From: Fragilariopsis cylindrus CCMP1102
Taxonomy: Eukaryota; Bacillariophyta; Bacillariophyceae; Bacillariales; Bacillariaceae
Length of the DNA stretch: 64,000 nt
Assembly (NCBI GenBank): GCA_900095095.1
Contig: FMBT01000291.1
Location: 620,001 to 684,000, forward strand
Reading direction: 5' to 3'
Under the pieces are notes generated by a model. The model was not told the origin of the DNA, did no database searches, and was given only the letters and a program-made list of their open reading frames with translations. Shown piece by piece: positions 1 to 12,378 of this stretch. The position numbers and the translations under genes were made by a program. Within the stretch, counting starts at the first letter, position 1; each line of letters opens with the position of its first letter.

Positions 1-3000
1 GTGAACGTTTGGACATCAAATCTAAGCACAATTCGGGCCTTTTGCAGTGTCTACCTTCATTTACCTCGATTCCATCTGTGCGGAGCATAATTACTGCTAA
101 TCTTGAAAAATGGCTACAATCACCTGCTTTGTCTGGCCTGGCAAGAACATTATTTTCCATTACTGTGAACAGCATGAAGAATATTAATCCACCGCTACCT
201 GCAGATCTTGACACACTAGATAACATCCTTCGTATGAGACTAAAGGCTAATCAGCTGAATGCTCATGTTGAAAACATCACAGCTGTTGCAACCAAGATTC
301 CGACGGTAGCTGTTACCAAACATATTTATGGCCATATACTGCGGGAGATTCTACTGAGTATGGATTCGCGCGATTCAGCATTTTCAGATCATTTGTCCAT
401 GATTCATGCCGTTCATGATGTACTACCAGGTCAGCTATCTGCAAGTGGGATTGCTTCGTCTATATTAGACTTACTCACAAATCCGCCTATCTCGTTTGGC
501 GATCTCTCAAAATCGCAACTCGTCCGGAGAATAAGAAAGTTGATTCAAGCTATTGCTACTAAGTTCGGATCTTCCTTTGATGCGTATAAAGTTCTGGATG
601 CTATGCTATCATACCAAGTCGATCAAGAGTATTTGTGGACAATAAGGGACGAAGAAAATAAGGCCCGTCTTATGTTTCAATGCGTGACGCTACTTGTCGA
701 CCTCACAGTAGTGATGCAACGAGTTCAACCTGGTGGAAAATCAGTCAAAATTATCAACCCGTCAGAAAATGATATAGCTATCGTCAGGGCCAAGTTGATA
801 AAAGCTCGAAAGCTCTTACTTCGCTGGTGTTGTGAAGACTATGCACCTCTCTGTCCAACAACATCATCGAGCAAATACCGCAGGAGCACTCCAACCAATG
901 GATCAAGAGAAAAGAAGAAGGGAGATATTGTAGGTGCGGGACCGGCTGATTATACCTCTATACTAGACGGGCTTACCGAAAAAGACTTCCCAGATTGGGT
1001 TAACGTCATTCGTTGTATGCTTTTCCTTGAGAACCCAGATTCGCCGGAATTGCGCCAATTTCTTGCAATGAATGATACTTCGGTAGAAGATGACCCAGGA
1101 TGGGACGACGAAGCCAAACGAATTTCATTCTGCTGCGACTTTGGTGCAGATATTGATGATGCAATGATGTGGGTCATTCTAGATACCACTACCAAGAAAG
1201 AAAATAGCTCGCCAAACGATATCGCACTTTTGGTGCTCGAACATATGTTTGAAGGTTGCAAGAAAGATAAGAAACCATCACTGTTGCTCCAGGATGCAAA
1301 GCTATTATATAAACTCTATGAATTAGTCGAGTACATTCCGTCCGTTAGAAAGAAAGAAGTAATGAGCAACGATTCTAATGGCGATTATTGCGATAAGATA
1401 TGTGCCGAAAAGACTTATGAGGAAAGCTTATCTACTTTCTCTATTCCTCGCCTTGGGTACCCAGGAATGTGGTGGCGAGTCACTGGGCTTGCTTTGATTA
1501 TGTGCGGTGCCTCCCCCGATACGATCGGATCAGTAGCATTGGAAAAGTTCCCAACATTAAAAGCCTTGATCAAAATGATTACGTCTGATCGGTATAGATT
1601 TCCGACCGTTGATGCTGATGAAGCGGCTCGTGAAGAACAGAAAAAGACCGAGCAAATGATGAGGGATGAAGAAGCAAAAATTACGGAAATACTATTTGCT
1701 CCCACCCAAAAACCAAAAAAGAAGACTAAGCATAAGACTGATGCCGGACTGAGTACGAGAGATCGAGAACTTCAAGGAGACAGCAGGAAAAACGCGAGCA
1801 GGAACTAAAGAGGCAACGCGAGAAAGAAGTAGCTGAAGCTCGCGTCGAAGCTAGTCGCAGGAAGAAGCTGTTACGGGACTGCTCAAAAGTCGATTATGAT
1901 CTGGGACCCTACGAAAGGACCGAGGAAACCTCCGAAGGAGTCAGCTGACCTGATATTTTCTTTAGAGGAGCTCTTCGACCTTCCACGAGTGTTTAGGCAG
2001 AAGAGCACCGAGCCAGATTTTCTACTTGCAACAATTGGCTCTACTACACGTGGAGCTATCGAACGTGCTTACGACTGGTTAATACCAATTATTTCTTTTC
2101 TTCCAGAAACAATTTCTCGTCTCCCAGCAAGTGCATCCTGCTTTCTTTTGTTGCGTGCTTATGGCACGGAGGGAGAAGAACGATCACAGCTCCAAAAGCT
2201 TTCTGCACCCCTTTTAGAGCATGTGCGTGATTCTCTATGGGAAAATTCGGGGAGGCCGATGCTGTCAGGGCGTTTGATCTACTATTAACAGATGTTGCTA
2301 GTCACAACCCGGACCGGCGTCGCTGCGCCAGGCGTGTCCTGCATAATGCCATTGGGAAGGAGAACGTCAAAGACATGGACGAGACTTTCGCTGGGTCGAA
2401 CCATGCCTGGGCAATCAATCTAATGCACGTGGAACACACAAAGTCGATCTTAGGAGACGCGGTCAAAAAATTAGCGCTCGCAGCTTCATTTGAACGTGGT
2501 AGCAACTTACGATACCTATTCTTGCTTTAAACAAACTTACGAAGTTAGCCAAGGAAAATAGTATGCCCGGAGACTGGGATTTGCTTCTCTTTTGATAGAG
2601 CTTGTCTCAATACGTCCGACGGTTTTTGCTGCCGCACTGAGCTCATTTCCAGATCTTTGTTCGCTTGCGATTCATATCGTCATTGAAGAATTTAAAGTTT
2701 ATTTCGAGGGGGAAAGCGTGAAAATAAAAACTGGAGATATTATGGTTTGTATATCTCTATGCAGTAGCCCTTTTAAAAATGGTGGAAGAGTACCAACTAA
2801 AGTAGAGATGCCAATTACTCTGTTGCAATCTTCGTGTGTTCTATTGAGTATTTGGTTTGATGATGATAAGAACGAGATGGATAGCGCTGCGATCGACGGC
2901 CTCGTGAAAATGCTCATGAAGTCTCGCGAATTCGAACAAGGCGATAATAGTGAACCGAAAGGGATAGACGACGTTGACGGGCTTGCTGGTGCCAAGTTGG

Positions 3001-5150
3001 TCAATACACAAAAAAGTGCCATCCCTGTTGAATCGTGGGTAATGCTTGCAAAATCTCGGAGTGATTTCATTGCAAAACGGGCGGCACTGACGGCACCGAC
3101 AAGCTTCCTTCCAAGATTACTACTTTGCTCTGGACTACCTCGAGCATCTCTTCTGACTATGGTTGATAGACTTGGTAGACTTGGTGAGAAAGCAGCTGAC
3201 ACGAATAAGGCGTTTAACCAATTATTAGCCCCCTCTGCTTTGAGTGAGTGGGATATTGGACGTCTAGGCCACCGTAGAGATATATCAAGGAAGCTTTTTG
3301 GTAGACTCTCTGCGTACTCAAGGATGTACAATTTATTAGACCTCAATGCTCCCGATCAAGTCTCATTTACATTTGTAGAGTGGCTTTCAGACTCGTGTCA
3401 AAATTTTCAGAAATCGACAAAAATGAAATCGAAGAAGGCGAAGGTTGCACCAGCAGCAATCTTTGCAAGTGTTGAAAGCGCTAGGGCTTTATTCAACTCC
3501 TTGCCTATGGATATGTTGCATGATAATGATGTATCGACTGTAACCCAGGTGGACGCCGATGCATCTGATATGACTGATTTTCTTGCCTTCCAGGATAAAG
3601 AAATGATATCTCCCCCCGAAATGCTCGATGATGCCAATACGATTGAAAAATTTATAACTCGTATTTTTGAAGAAAATAAACCCGATATACTCGACAAGTG
3701 GTTAGACATAAACTTTTCCCAACAACCGATTCCAATGAGGAGAAAACGGCGATACAAAAAAGAGGATCCACCAAAGCTCAGCAATGATGAGCTCTGTTTT
3801 CTTCTATTGCAACGCTATATTCTGCTAGAACGTAAGGTCGAAGGGCTTGCCTCTGCGCTCGTCAAGTGGATTCCAAAGCTTTCTGCTTCGCACGGATCAC
3901 CAAAATTCTGGAAAACTTTGTTTACTGATGGTCAAAAGCCTTCCTTTTTATGGAACAACCTATTATCTAGATGCTTTCAAACTTGGAATCACACCCATAT
4001 GGCGCGATGTCGAATATGGATTTTATCAGAAGGTAGCAAAGAGAAACTCGACCTATTGAAGGTGGTTAGATTTCTGATCGAAGCTTCTACGTTCTCCACA
4101 ATACACGTAGAAAACTTTGTCGACTTACCGCTAGCTGTCGAAGATTCGGCCTGGGGACGAACTGAAGACACTGTGCGAAGTGCCACTGGCTTTGCACTCG
4201 ATTGTTTGGTGGCTTATGATTACGAAAATAGACTGCGCTCCCGCAGCGACCCCCCAGAATGTCTTGTTTTGCTCCTTCTGATTGCGAGGTTGGGTCGTAA
4301 TCAGGTTCAATTCATAAGCGGGGCAATAATGAAACGGATACAGAGTGAAAACGAGCAAGCCAAGTGCTGGCTGCTTCTTTGTCTTCTCCGCATCTACGCC
4401 TATTTTCCTTTCTCGATGAACTTGGGAACATCAGCTCTACGATCGAATCTTAAAGAAGCAGTGGAAATAAGTGCGGATGACTGGCTATTTTGGAGATCCC
4501 CTCTGGACGATTCTTTGCAAGATATGCTTGATACAGCTCTCTCTAACATTTCTTCGGTACGGTCGGTACAAACTTTGGTCGACATATCAAAGAAGCATCC
4601 ACTCCTGTTGCTCCGAAAACTGGATAAAATGGGCAATGTGTTAGAGAAAGATGCCGTCGCTATTGACAGCTGCGTTAAAGTAGGGGTTATCAGTGGTGAA
4701 AGTTTGAAGGGACCGCTTCGGGCTGTTATCAATGGGAAAATGACGAAATTAAGTGTAAAACACTGGGGATTCAGTTACACGGAACATGTTTGGTCGACCA
4801 TCCTAGATGTGGTTGCTGCAGTTCCAAACGAAGTACTTTTTGGATGTGCTCTCAAGATGGGACTGTTAGATTTGTTAGGCATATACTTACGACTCGTATT
4901 GGTACAATCACAGCTTCGTACCAGCAGTGATCGACTGGGGAAACTAAAGGAAAAGCTTTCTGAATTTCTGGGAGTATTTAAATCAACAAATCCGGTAGCC
5001 TATGATTCTTGGATGGCGAGCGCTAACTGCGATCTACCATCGTTGGGTGCAACAAGAAATGTGTTAGTTGGATGTGGTTTCATGTCGCACAAGCAGGCTA
5101 TAGAAAGTGTCAGGAAGGCATATTCTTCGGAAACAAAAGGTGAAAACTAA
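1..5150 (+). CDS. INTS1: Integrator complex subunit 1-like protein (5' truncated by window, several frameshifts)
   Basis: This is a large alpha-helical scaffold protein. Integrator is a nuclear complex that cleaves snRNA 3' ends and attenuates RNA polymerase II. The call rests on blocks I recognise as INTS1-like: YPGMWWRVTGLALIMCG, YRFPTVD, an E/R/K-rich helix, IWDPTKGPRKPPKE, and RAYDWLIPIISFLPE followed by SRLPASASCFLLLRAYG. The reading frame is already open at base 1, so the start lies upstream. The frame breaks near 1775, 1876, 2236, 2511 and 2593, yet protein similarity continues smoothly across each break. Four are repaired by adding one base in a short run; the one near 1876 needs one base removed or two added. 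The last 852 codons (2592-5150) are uninterrupted. It ends about 95 bases before the stop of the convergent TenA-like gene. I am fairly sure of the family and less sure that Integrator function is kept in this lineage. Confidence 0.7.
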
Positions 5151-5245
5151 AAGAAAAGCTGTTGGTACAATATGCCTATAAAGTAATTCAAATGCAGAAA
5201 GAATTAACGTTGACACTATTTACACTATCATACATTTGTCTATAT

Positions 5246-6182
5246 CTATTTTGCATCGTATATTGAATCCCAAAAAAGAACTTCATATTCTTGCAATAAT
5301 CGAACTTCGGTGACCACATCCTCGTAGGAAACATTTTCTTCCATCATGAGATCGCTGCCATTTCGTCCAATCTTTTATGGGACTAGCAAAAAAATTCACG
5401 AATGCGAGCGACGTCGAAGCCTTGTCGTCGCCCATTGCAGAGTAGCCGTACTCCGGTTGGTTCTGTAATGCATCCGATAAATCAGCGCACATTTCCCCCA
5501 TGCTGGGAAATTCACGGCACAAGCCTTTTTAACAATTTAATAAAAAAAGCAACAATGCATGTGAGTTCGCGGCTGTTAGATATGAATATTGATGACTTGA
5601 AATATCATATAAAACTCACAGCAGCACCGGCGCCCCGATTGCCAGCGAGGGCGATTCTAGCCCAGTAAGAGGGGTATGCCTGTGCTTTTGCAGTTACTGT
5701 ATATCGTCGTAAATCACCTTCGTCCTCATTTCAAATCCCACTGATTTTGCATGATCTAACAAAAGTTTAGATGCATATACTTCTCCTCCCAGCAGGAATT
5801 GAAATAGATTTGGTTGAATCTCATTATTTTCGTCGTTAGATGATTTCTCACTACTACCTTCGTTGGTTATTATTGTAGTTGGTGCCGACGGAACACTTGC
5901 CACTGAAAGAGATTTTGGTCGAAAATTTTCATGTCCCGCTAATTTTGCAAAGCTACAAGCATCAGAATATTGTACAGAATATTGCTCTCCTACAAACGCC
6001 CGACGTTGAGCTAGGGATAGTGTTCCTTCTTTTGCTGCGATCAGGTAAGGATGAATGGCCAGTTTCTCATTTGTCTCCAGATTGAATCCTTCATTTCTAA
6101 GACGGTCCAAGATCTCCAAATAAAAAGAAATGCCACGGGTAGTAGCAATGCCACTGTCGACGGCCTTATTTGGTGTGGTCAT
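5246..6182 (-). CDS. TenA/THI-4/PQQC-type heme-oxygenase-fold protein (one intron, four single-base gaps)
   Basis: Soluble all-helical protein of the TenA/thiaminase-2 superfamily. Relatives act in thiamin salvage or have lost that role. Exon 1 (6182-5620) starts at ATG and holds the conserved helices, including IHPYLIAAKEGTLSLAQRR and the AYPSYWARIALAGNRGAGAA stretch. A 95-bp GTGAGT...AG intron (5525-5619) follows. Exon 2 (5524-5246) encodes ACAVNFPAWG, MCADLSDALQNQPEYG, then FVNFFASPI and LLQEYEVLFWDSIYDAK before TAG. Frame is lost in short runs at about 5730 (A), 5497 (G), 5369 (T) and 5347 (A). Adding one base at each gives 846 nt, exactly 282 codons, which supports sequencing gaps over decay. 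A low-complexity S/N/E segment near residues 95-120 splits the fold. The exact substrate cannot be read from the sequence. Confidence 0.6.
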
Positions 6183-6610
6183 TATATATATTGTATTGAA
6201 CTAAACTTCTTCTGAAGCTACTCCTTACTTCTTGTCGTAAGCTCTCTTTGTTATCTCTCTCTTATATATGGTTGAGCTTACAACTGTATTGATTGACTCG
6301 TAAAGGAATTGATATGTGAGGAGAGTGAATAAAAGTTGTAAGTAGAATAATGATACAGATTTTTGTGTGTACAATCCCTTTTTCCTTCTTCAGCGATGAT
6401 CGCGAAAGAGGCTAGCTATTATTCAAGATTCGAAAAATCTGATTTTAGTCACGCGGGAATAAAATCGATAAGTATTATTCGAGTGTTGAAATTCTACTAT
6501 TCTATTACTATAGTTTCTACACCAAGCATTTGCTATTGTTTGAACAATTATCATTCATATTATATATAAATTTAATCATTGGTATTAGCTAATTTATTCA
6601 CATTGAAAAG
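6183..6610. other. Intergenic, upstream of the TenA-like gene
   Basis: AT-rich spacer between the start of the TenA-like gene and the 3' end of the next minus-strand gene. The short open frames in it lack any protein-like pattern. I see no RNA gene or repeat. Confidence 0.5.
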
Positions 6611-8669
6611 TTATTTACTGAATACATTGTTTTGTAACACGTTTGACAAGAATTCTTTATCCATAAATGTTTCATCCAACTGTGATACACCTAGGTAACA
6701 AATGAAGCCACCGACTGCTATAGCAACAATCAAACCCATGCATACTCTATCCCTACTTGATAAAAGCAGCAGCAACAAGAACCTAGACCTTTGTGGGCGT
6801 AACTAGGATCGACGGGAAAGGCAGGTAGATGTGGTACCGTGTACCCTATTGGGGATGCGTGATCCTCTTCCAATAGAGGCTCCTCATCGTTAGGGAAAAT
6901 ATGTTCGCCACGTTTGAGTGGGTCAAAGTCTTTGTTCTTTTTAGTCTCTTTGATAATAATATCGTAAGAGAAGCTATTAATGATAATGACCACCAGGCTC
7001 CAACGAAAAAATTAACATAATCTTGGTTACAACCCTCGGCTATTCAATAGAGAGTATATTTCAAGAAGAATGGTAATAATTAAAATCGAATTAAATTGGA
7101 ATAAATAAATGAGCAAACAGATAAAAAATCAGCAGCATGAGATTCAAGGATCATGCAATAATGATGTTATATATATAATATATAATATATATATACTGTT
7201 AGAGCCATTTGAATGTTTTCAATACTTACATCCTGCCACTAAAAGTCTTTGAAAGTCGTCATAATCACTGAGGATGAACGAGATGGCAACAACAATCGCA
7301 ATTCGCATGACCGATTCAATGGCAGCGGTACCTCCTGATTCGATCTGCCTATGACTCAAAAAAGGAAAGCAAATACCTGTCAATATGGCTGCTACGTATC
7401 CTATGATTGGATCGAATGGTGTACCCAGCCCTCTGATGGGTTCCCAATGTAAGTATTTCCAAGATCGTGATCCAAGATTAGCAAGTAGGACAGAACATGT
7501 CATGATAACGCCAGCCATGGTGCAAACTTTCCCAAAGGTTTGATCTGTAGAAGCAGAAGCGACTGTAAATAAGAGGATAAGAATTTTACGTAACCAGTCC
7601 GTACCGAAGCGGGTATCAAATGTATAGGCCGAAATCGATGGAAGGCCCCGAACCAGGAGGGCAACATTGGTCCACGATAGACTTATCTCCTCTGTCAACA
7701 AAAACAATGGAAGAAACCACATAATATTTTGTGGAAAGAAATTTTAGTAAGTTCACTCAATACCGCTATCAATTCAATAGTACTGATTGATCTGATTCAT
7801 TCGTTCTACTTACCAATAAAGACAACACCAAGAATGAGAACTAAATACGCCTGTCGAAAGTCATTTGTTTCTAATTCAAACGCACAACTTAACGACCGTA
7901 CCAAAAATGTTACCAATGCTGTTGCTAATACAACAGAAAATGATTCCATAGTACCCTTCCATGTTCCTTCTAAATTTGTATATTCACTTGTTAATACTAA
8001 ATTAAAAAGTCTTCCATCATAATCACGATACAGTAAACATTTTTGATTTTTTGGATGACCACGATGTTCTTTATCTCGAATAACATGACCAATAGTTCTA
8101 CGAATACCATTAACGACATCGGTTAGTGTAACACAAACCTTAGCATCGATGATGTACACAAGAATTCGAGCATTCCTCAACGTTTCCAAAACCTCAGCAT
8201 GACCTTGTTTACCATTTTTATTTGCAGAATCAATTTCTTTAACTAACTCTTCACGTCGATATGACCTAAGCCGTCCACCACCCTCGTCATCATATGATGA
8301 CAAAATGCCGTATTGTCCATGATTACTATGTCGGCGAATCGTCTCTTCTTCGTCCTCTAATTTGTCAAGATCGATTGGATTATTACCATTATTACTGTCC
8401 AATTCATCGGATGAAGTTTTGTTATCGATACTACTATCTTTCTTCCTTACAAGAACTTCCTGACCTTCTCTCTTCTTAACTCGTCGACGAATAAATGATT
8501 CGGAACGTTGGAGGGCAGGTAAAACAGAAAGTCCATTAATGTTAATGGGAGATGATTCTTTAATCTCGTTGTTGGTGTTGCTGCTGCTTCTTCTTCTTCT
8601 ACCTGTAGATCGAGGAGATGCTTCTATTCCCTCTTCTTCGAACTCGGTCGAATTGTTGGCGTTTGGCAT
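6611..8669 (-). CDS. Uncharacterised multi-pass membrane protein (three exons, two single-base gaps)
   Basis: I do not recognise the family. The first 120 residues are acidic/basic and polar (RRRRSSS, RRRVKKREGQ), suggesting a cytosolic tail. A globular stretch with YIIDAKVCVTLTDVVNGIRR follows, then hydrophobic helices such as VVLATALVTFLVRS, AYLVLILGVVFI and MRIAIVVAISFIL, and a last helix MGLIVAIAVGGFICYLGV near the C-terminus. Exons are 8669-7814, 7691-7230 and 7021-6611, with GTAAGT donors and introns of 122 and 208 bp. In exon 3 the frame slips at about 6990 (G run) and 6784 (A). With one base added at each, the total is 1731 nt (576 aa) and the final membrane helix falls in frame. Without the second repair a stop occurs at 6730 and that helix is lost. 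Confidence 0.6.
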
Positions 8670-9173
8670 GGTAAGCTAAGTTTTGGTAGAGTTGATCAAA
8701 AGGACTTCCATCGATTTTCGATTTGGTTGGTGACAAGTAAGTACGGTATGTTAATTAGTTGATCTAAAGTAGGACTTGCTCCTGATTTTTTTTGTTTTGC
8801 TTTTCTTTCAATTTGATTTTCTGAGAAGATAAACAAATTTAGTAATAACGATGCATGAAGGGTGCACATACTGTAGATTGATGGATACGTTTTTGTACAG
8901 TTTTGAATACCTTCACAAAAAATTTAAATACCTTCTGTGCGCCGGATGCTCATTTTTGCTTGGTAGGCTTGATTTTCTAATAATCTTATGACCGTTCAAC
9001 GTCGCGCGTAATTTTCAACAAAAATAAAATAATAACAAATAAATAACATGAATTCCTTTTTTGTTGAAAGACTCACTCTTGTAAGAAGTACATTATCGTC
9101 TTGCAATTAAAAAGAAGTCTAAAGAAATAAGAGAGGCAAAGTGGATATACACTACGACAAAAGAATTTCAAAA
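8670..9173. promoter_or_regulatory. Divergent intergenic region between two membrane-protein genes
   Basis: About 500 bp separate two divergent start codons (8669 and 9174), so it should hold both promoters. It contains one TACTGTA motif near 8870. No other element was recognised. Confidence 0.4.
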
Positions 9174-9680
9174 ATGAGCAGCGAGCAGGATTACGTTGAA
9201 GAGACCGGATTACCGGTTGAAGAGAATTATAATACCGCCGATAATAACGACAGCAATAGCGATCGTCGTGGCCATGTATGTTGTGGTAAATTAATGGATA
9301 CTCGCAAGGGAGTACTTGCCGTTGATACCATAAATATCTTCGGTATTCTATTTTCCCTCCTACTTAATTCTGTGATTTATCATGAAAGATCTTTCGGTGG
9401 TGTACTTGCGGGATTACTCGGAACTCTTTTAAGTGTTATTGGAGTATTCGGAGCTTTAAAATTTGATATACGAGCATCGGGTATTGCTACTCTTGGTTTC
9501 TCATTTTGTTTACTTATGGATATGATCGGTCTTCATTTAATTGGTGTTATTATTGATATCATACTTATCTATCCCCATGCTTATTTTTCATATGAAGTAT
9601 ACAGAGGTGTAATGACAAAGGAAACCTACAAGAAGGAAGAATATCTTATGGAAGGTATTCCAAAGTTCCCTGACGTTTAA
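9174..9680 (+). CDS. Small four-helix membrane protein, unknown function
   Basis: A 168-aa single-exon protein. I place the start at the ATG at 9174 (MSSEQDYVEETG), because the frame upstream has only a GTG. A roughly 35-residue acidic/polar N-terminus rich in D and N is followed by a Cys pair (VCCGKLMD) and four hydrophobic segments: VDTINIFGILFSLLLNSVIY, GVLAGLLGTLLSVIGVFGAL, IATLGFSFCLLMDMIGL and LIGVIIDIILIYPHAYFSY. The last is followed by a charged tail (TKETYKKEEYLMEG). The topology resembles MARVEL-like tetraspan proteins, but I see no family signature. It is transcribed divergently from the neighbouring membrane-protein gene. The organisation is similar to the four-helix protein at 23719-24704, but the sequences do not obviously align. 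Confidence 0.7.
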   Translation: MSSEQDYVEETGLPVEENYNTADNNDSNSDRRGHVCCGKLMDTRKGVLAVDTINIFGILFSLLLNSVIYHERSFGGVLAGLLGTLLSVIGVFGALKFDIRASGIATLGFSFCLLMDMIGLHLIGVIIDIILIYPHAYFSYEVYRGVMTKETYKKEEYLMEGIPKFPDV

Positions 9681-10512
9681 CGAGAGAGAGAGAGAGGATT
9701 TTATCTCCTAGGACGAGGAAGACAAACGAAGAAACTTGAGGCGAATGATAGTAAGCTTTGCCAACGCGATCGAAAACGTACCTGTATTACGTATTCGAAT
9801 AATACAGTACTCAATAATTCTTCCTTTTATTAATTATTCCTTGTAATTTTACGATATAATATGGCTCAAATTATAACTCAAGTTGTGACAAAATGTTTAA
9901 GATGTGATAAGAATACAATGATATGTAGAATAAAATGTCAGTTTCAACTACAAAAATACCAGAACTTTATATCTGAATATAGGTTCAGAAGATATACTCT
10001 TAAAATAACAATAGTAATCTAGTCACACATACACGTATAGGTGATATCTCTGACAATTAAAAAGGACGCCATTATAATTCATAGAGGGGTTATGTTAAAC
10101 TATTGTTGCGCAATGATTTGCAGATACTGTAGGTCAAGTGTGTCTCATGCATCACATGCAATGCTCGCCTAGCAACTAATCAGCTAGCCTACCTAAAGTT
10201 TTACACACTATTTGCAGTAGGTTGTTCCATTGACAAGAATCACAAAATATACATCAATCTTTTTATTCAGAACAATAATATGTACATTTTTTCTATCATT
10301 GTTTACTTCATTCACTAGTGACTCGTGTCTCACTGGTATGGATATTTTTTGATCACAAATAATCACAACAACACATATATAAATTTACACGAATTCCTTT
10401 TTGTAGGCTTTTCATCGAGCATATCAGATCCAGCACTTCATTATTCATTATCATCGACAATCAAAATCAAAATCATCATCGTTACAAGGGAAATAATAGG
10501 CTCCTTCTCATA
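9681..10512. other. Intergenic, no feature recognised
   Basis: An 832-bp AT-rich spacer that opens with a short (GA)n run just after the upstream stop. It carries TACAGTA near 9804 and TACTGTA near 10124. It should include the promoter of the S28 peptidase gene. No RNA gene or credible open frame is seen. Confidence 0.4.
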
Positions 10513-12378
10513 ATGATACTTTCTTTCACCGCAATCATTATCCTAACTTTATGTTTGTGGTGTATCTTTGCTACGCGTACGGGTGCGGCGCATAGTAGTA
10601 ACAGTAGGTTCGATAATAATGAGGAGGATGTTCAAGAATTGTATATGACACAAAAATTGGACCACTTCGACAGTACCAACGTTGCAACATTTCAACAACG
10701 ATATTTTGTTTCGTATCGTTACCATAGTAGTCATAATACCGGTCCAATAATCTCTCTGCTTTGTGTGGGCGGTGAGGGACCTGGATTTGAAAAGTCTGTT
10801 TTAATCGATTCTGTTCATTGTAGTGGTGATATGTTAGAATTAGCGAAACGTATTTCAAAAACAGAGAAAAAGAACGTACATTTGTATGCATTAGAACATC
10901 GATATTATGGATTATCATATCCTAAATTTGAAGATCAATACGGGAACGAAACATCACCACTAACGATCCAAAATTTACGATTTCTTAGTAGTCGACAAGC
11001 ATTAGAAGATTTGGCACATTTTGTCAGTACTATAAATCAAGAGACAACGACAGAAACGATGATGATGATGCAGCAGCAACTGTCGACGCCGAATGATACT
11101 GATACTATTACTACGACTACTAGCAGTGATAGGGGTGGTAGTAACCCAATGAATACGTGGGTTAGTTTTGGAGGAAGTTATCCCGGTTTGATGGCGATGT
11201 ATTCTCGTTACAAGTATCCACATTTGATTGCAGCGGCTGTTAGTTCTTCTGCCCCCTTGCAACTCAAAGTAGACTTTGAAGGTTATAAATCAAAACAGGG
11301 GTTAGATTTAAGGTATGATAAAGTTGGTGGTAGTATGGAGTGTCATCGTATCGTTAAGGAAGGTCACGTACAAGCTGTAGCGTTGTTGAAACAAACCAAT
11401 ACGTCTGTTCCAAATAGTACTATCGATGGTCCCGTTGTACTTGCTAATAAATTTAATATCTGTCAACCTGATACTGCACTTCGAAAAAAACGAAATCAAG
11501 ATTTGGCTTTAGGAGATGGTCTAATTTATATTCCTTCTCAGAGTAACGACCCATCGTGTACCGAGAATGAAATCTGTAATATCGCTGGATTGTGCAAGTT
11601 TATGGTCCAAGAATTTGAATTGATGGATTCAAAATCGAGTAACAGCAACGAAGAGACATATGACCCTCCAGTAACCAATATAGAACTCGAGGTCTTGGCG
11701 AAAGTTGCACAAAAACAAAACCAACAAGAACAAAGAAGAAACAATCAATTAAATGAGATGCAGATGCCATCGAGAGACAAATTTAAACCATTAAAAGTAA
11801 ATCAAGGCGATGAAGATTGTACCGACGTTGACTACGAGGCATATCTTGAGTTTTATGGCAGTGAGGAAATAAAGCTAGGGGGCTCCCGTTCTTGGTTATA
11901 CCAGACTTGTACAGAATTTGGTTTCTATCAGACGTGTCTCGATGATTGTCCCTTTGCTTCTCATTACCATGAAATTGACTTAGATCTTGAATTTTGTTCC
12001 CGAATTTTTAACATTACCAATGTTTATGACAACGTACAATCATCACTTGATTATTATGGTGGAAAGGACTTTATCAATACAGATACTAGTAATATATTAA
12101 CAATCAATGGAAACGTTGATCCTTGGTCAGTGTTGGGTTTAGAAGAAGATGATTCGATGAACTATAAGCTACCAGTGAAGATGGTGGCGGGCGCCAGTCA
12201 TCATGCCTGGACACATGCTGTAAAAGATACTGATGCATTGGAAATTATTCAAATTCGTGAATTTATTTATTCATGTGTTATGGACTGGTTGGGAATTGGT
12301 TCAATGCAGGATGTTTGGGCCAATATTGGCGTCAAGATTGAGAATCTACGTTCTCATTCCGTACCTAGTCGGGGTTAG
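10513..12378 (+). CDS. Secreted serine peptidase, family S28 (prolyl carboxypeptidase/DPP II type)
   Basis: Alpha/beta-hydrolase peptidase cleaving next to proline, expected in the secretory pathway, lysosome-like vacuole or cell exterior. The 621-aa protein starts with a hydrophobic signal peptide (roughly residues 1-26, ending near TGAAHS). The S28 landmarks follow: QKLDHFD near residue 50, then HRYYGLS, then the nucleophile elbow GGSYPG with Ser222. Near the C-terminus come NGNVDPWSVLG with Asp536 and GASHHAWTH with His563/564, completing a Ser-Asp-His triad. Cysteines are frequent between residues 330 and 490, as in the family's helical SKS domain. A Q/T/D-rich, low-complexity insertion lies just before the nucleophile. 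The gene has no intron and the frame is intact. Confidence 0.93.
   Translation: MILSFTAIIILTLCLWCIFATRTGAAHSSNSRFDNNEEDVQELYMTQKLDHFDSTNVATFQQRYFVSYRYHSSHNTGPIISLLCVGGEGPGFEKSVLIDSVHCSGDMLELAKRISKTEKKNVHLYALEHRYYGLSYPKFEDQYGNETSPLTIQNLRFLSSRQALEDLAHFVSTINQETTTETMMMMQQQLSTPNDTDTITTTTSSDRGGSNPMNTWVSFGGSYPGLMAMYSRYKYPHLIAAAVSSSAPLQLKVDFEGYKSKQGLDLRYDKVGGSMECHRIVKEGHVQAVALLKQTNTSVPNSTIDGPVVLANKFNICQPDTALRKKRNQDLALGDGLIYIPSQSNDPSCTENEICNIAGLCKFMVQEFELMDSKSSNSNEETYDPPVTNIELEVLAKVAQKQNQQEQRRNNQLNEMQMPSRDKFKPLKVNQGDEDCTDVDYEAYLEFYGSEEIKLGGSRSWLYQTCTEFGFYQTCLDDCPFASHYHEIDLDLEFCSRIFNITNVYDNVQSSLDYYGGKDFINTDTSNILTINGNVDPWSVLGLEEDDSMNYKLPVKMVAGASHHAWTHAVKDTDALEIIQIREFIYSCVMDWLGIGSMQDVWANIGVKIENLRSHSVPSRG

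Noticed and set aside
1775-2593. Programmed ribosomal frameshifting
   Set aside because: No common slippery sequence or downstream structure is shared by the break sites, and one gene would need at least five events.
1-2595. INTS1-like region as a pseudogene
   Set aside because: Similarity is continuous, the breaks are mainly single-base gaps in runs, and the same pattern occurs in genes across the window; a consensus error fits better.
2699-3784. Minus-strand frames of 215 and 125 codons
   Set aside because: They fall within the uninterrupted 852-codon part of the INTS1-like gene and show no family features.
10325-10513. 62-codon frame directly before the S28 peptidase
   Set aside because: It ends at the peptidase ATG, has low complexity and no leader features; it is most likely 5' untranslated or promoter sequence.
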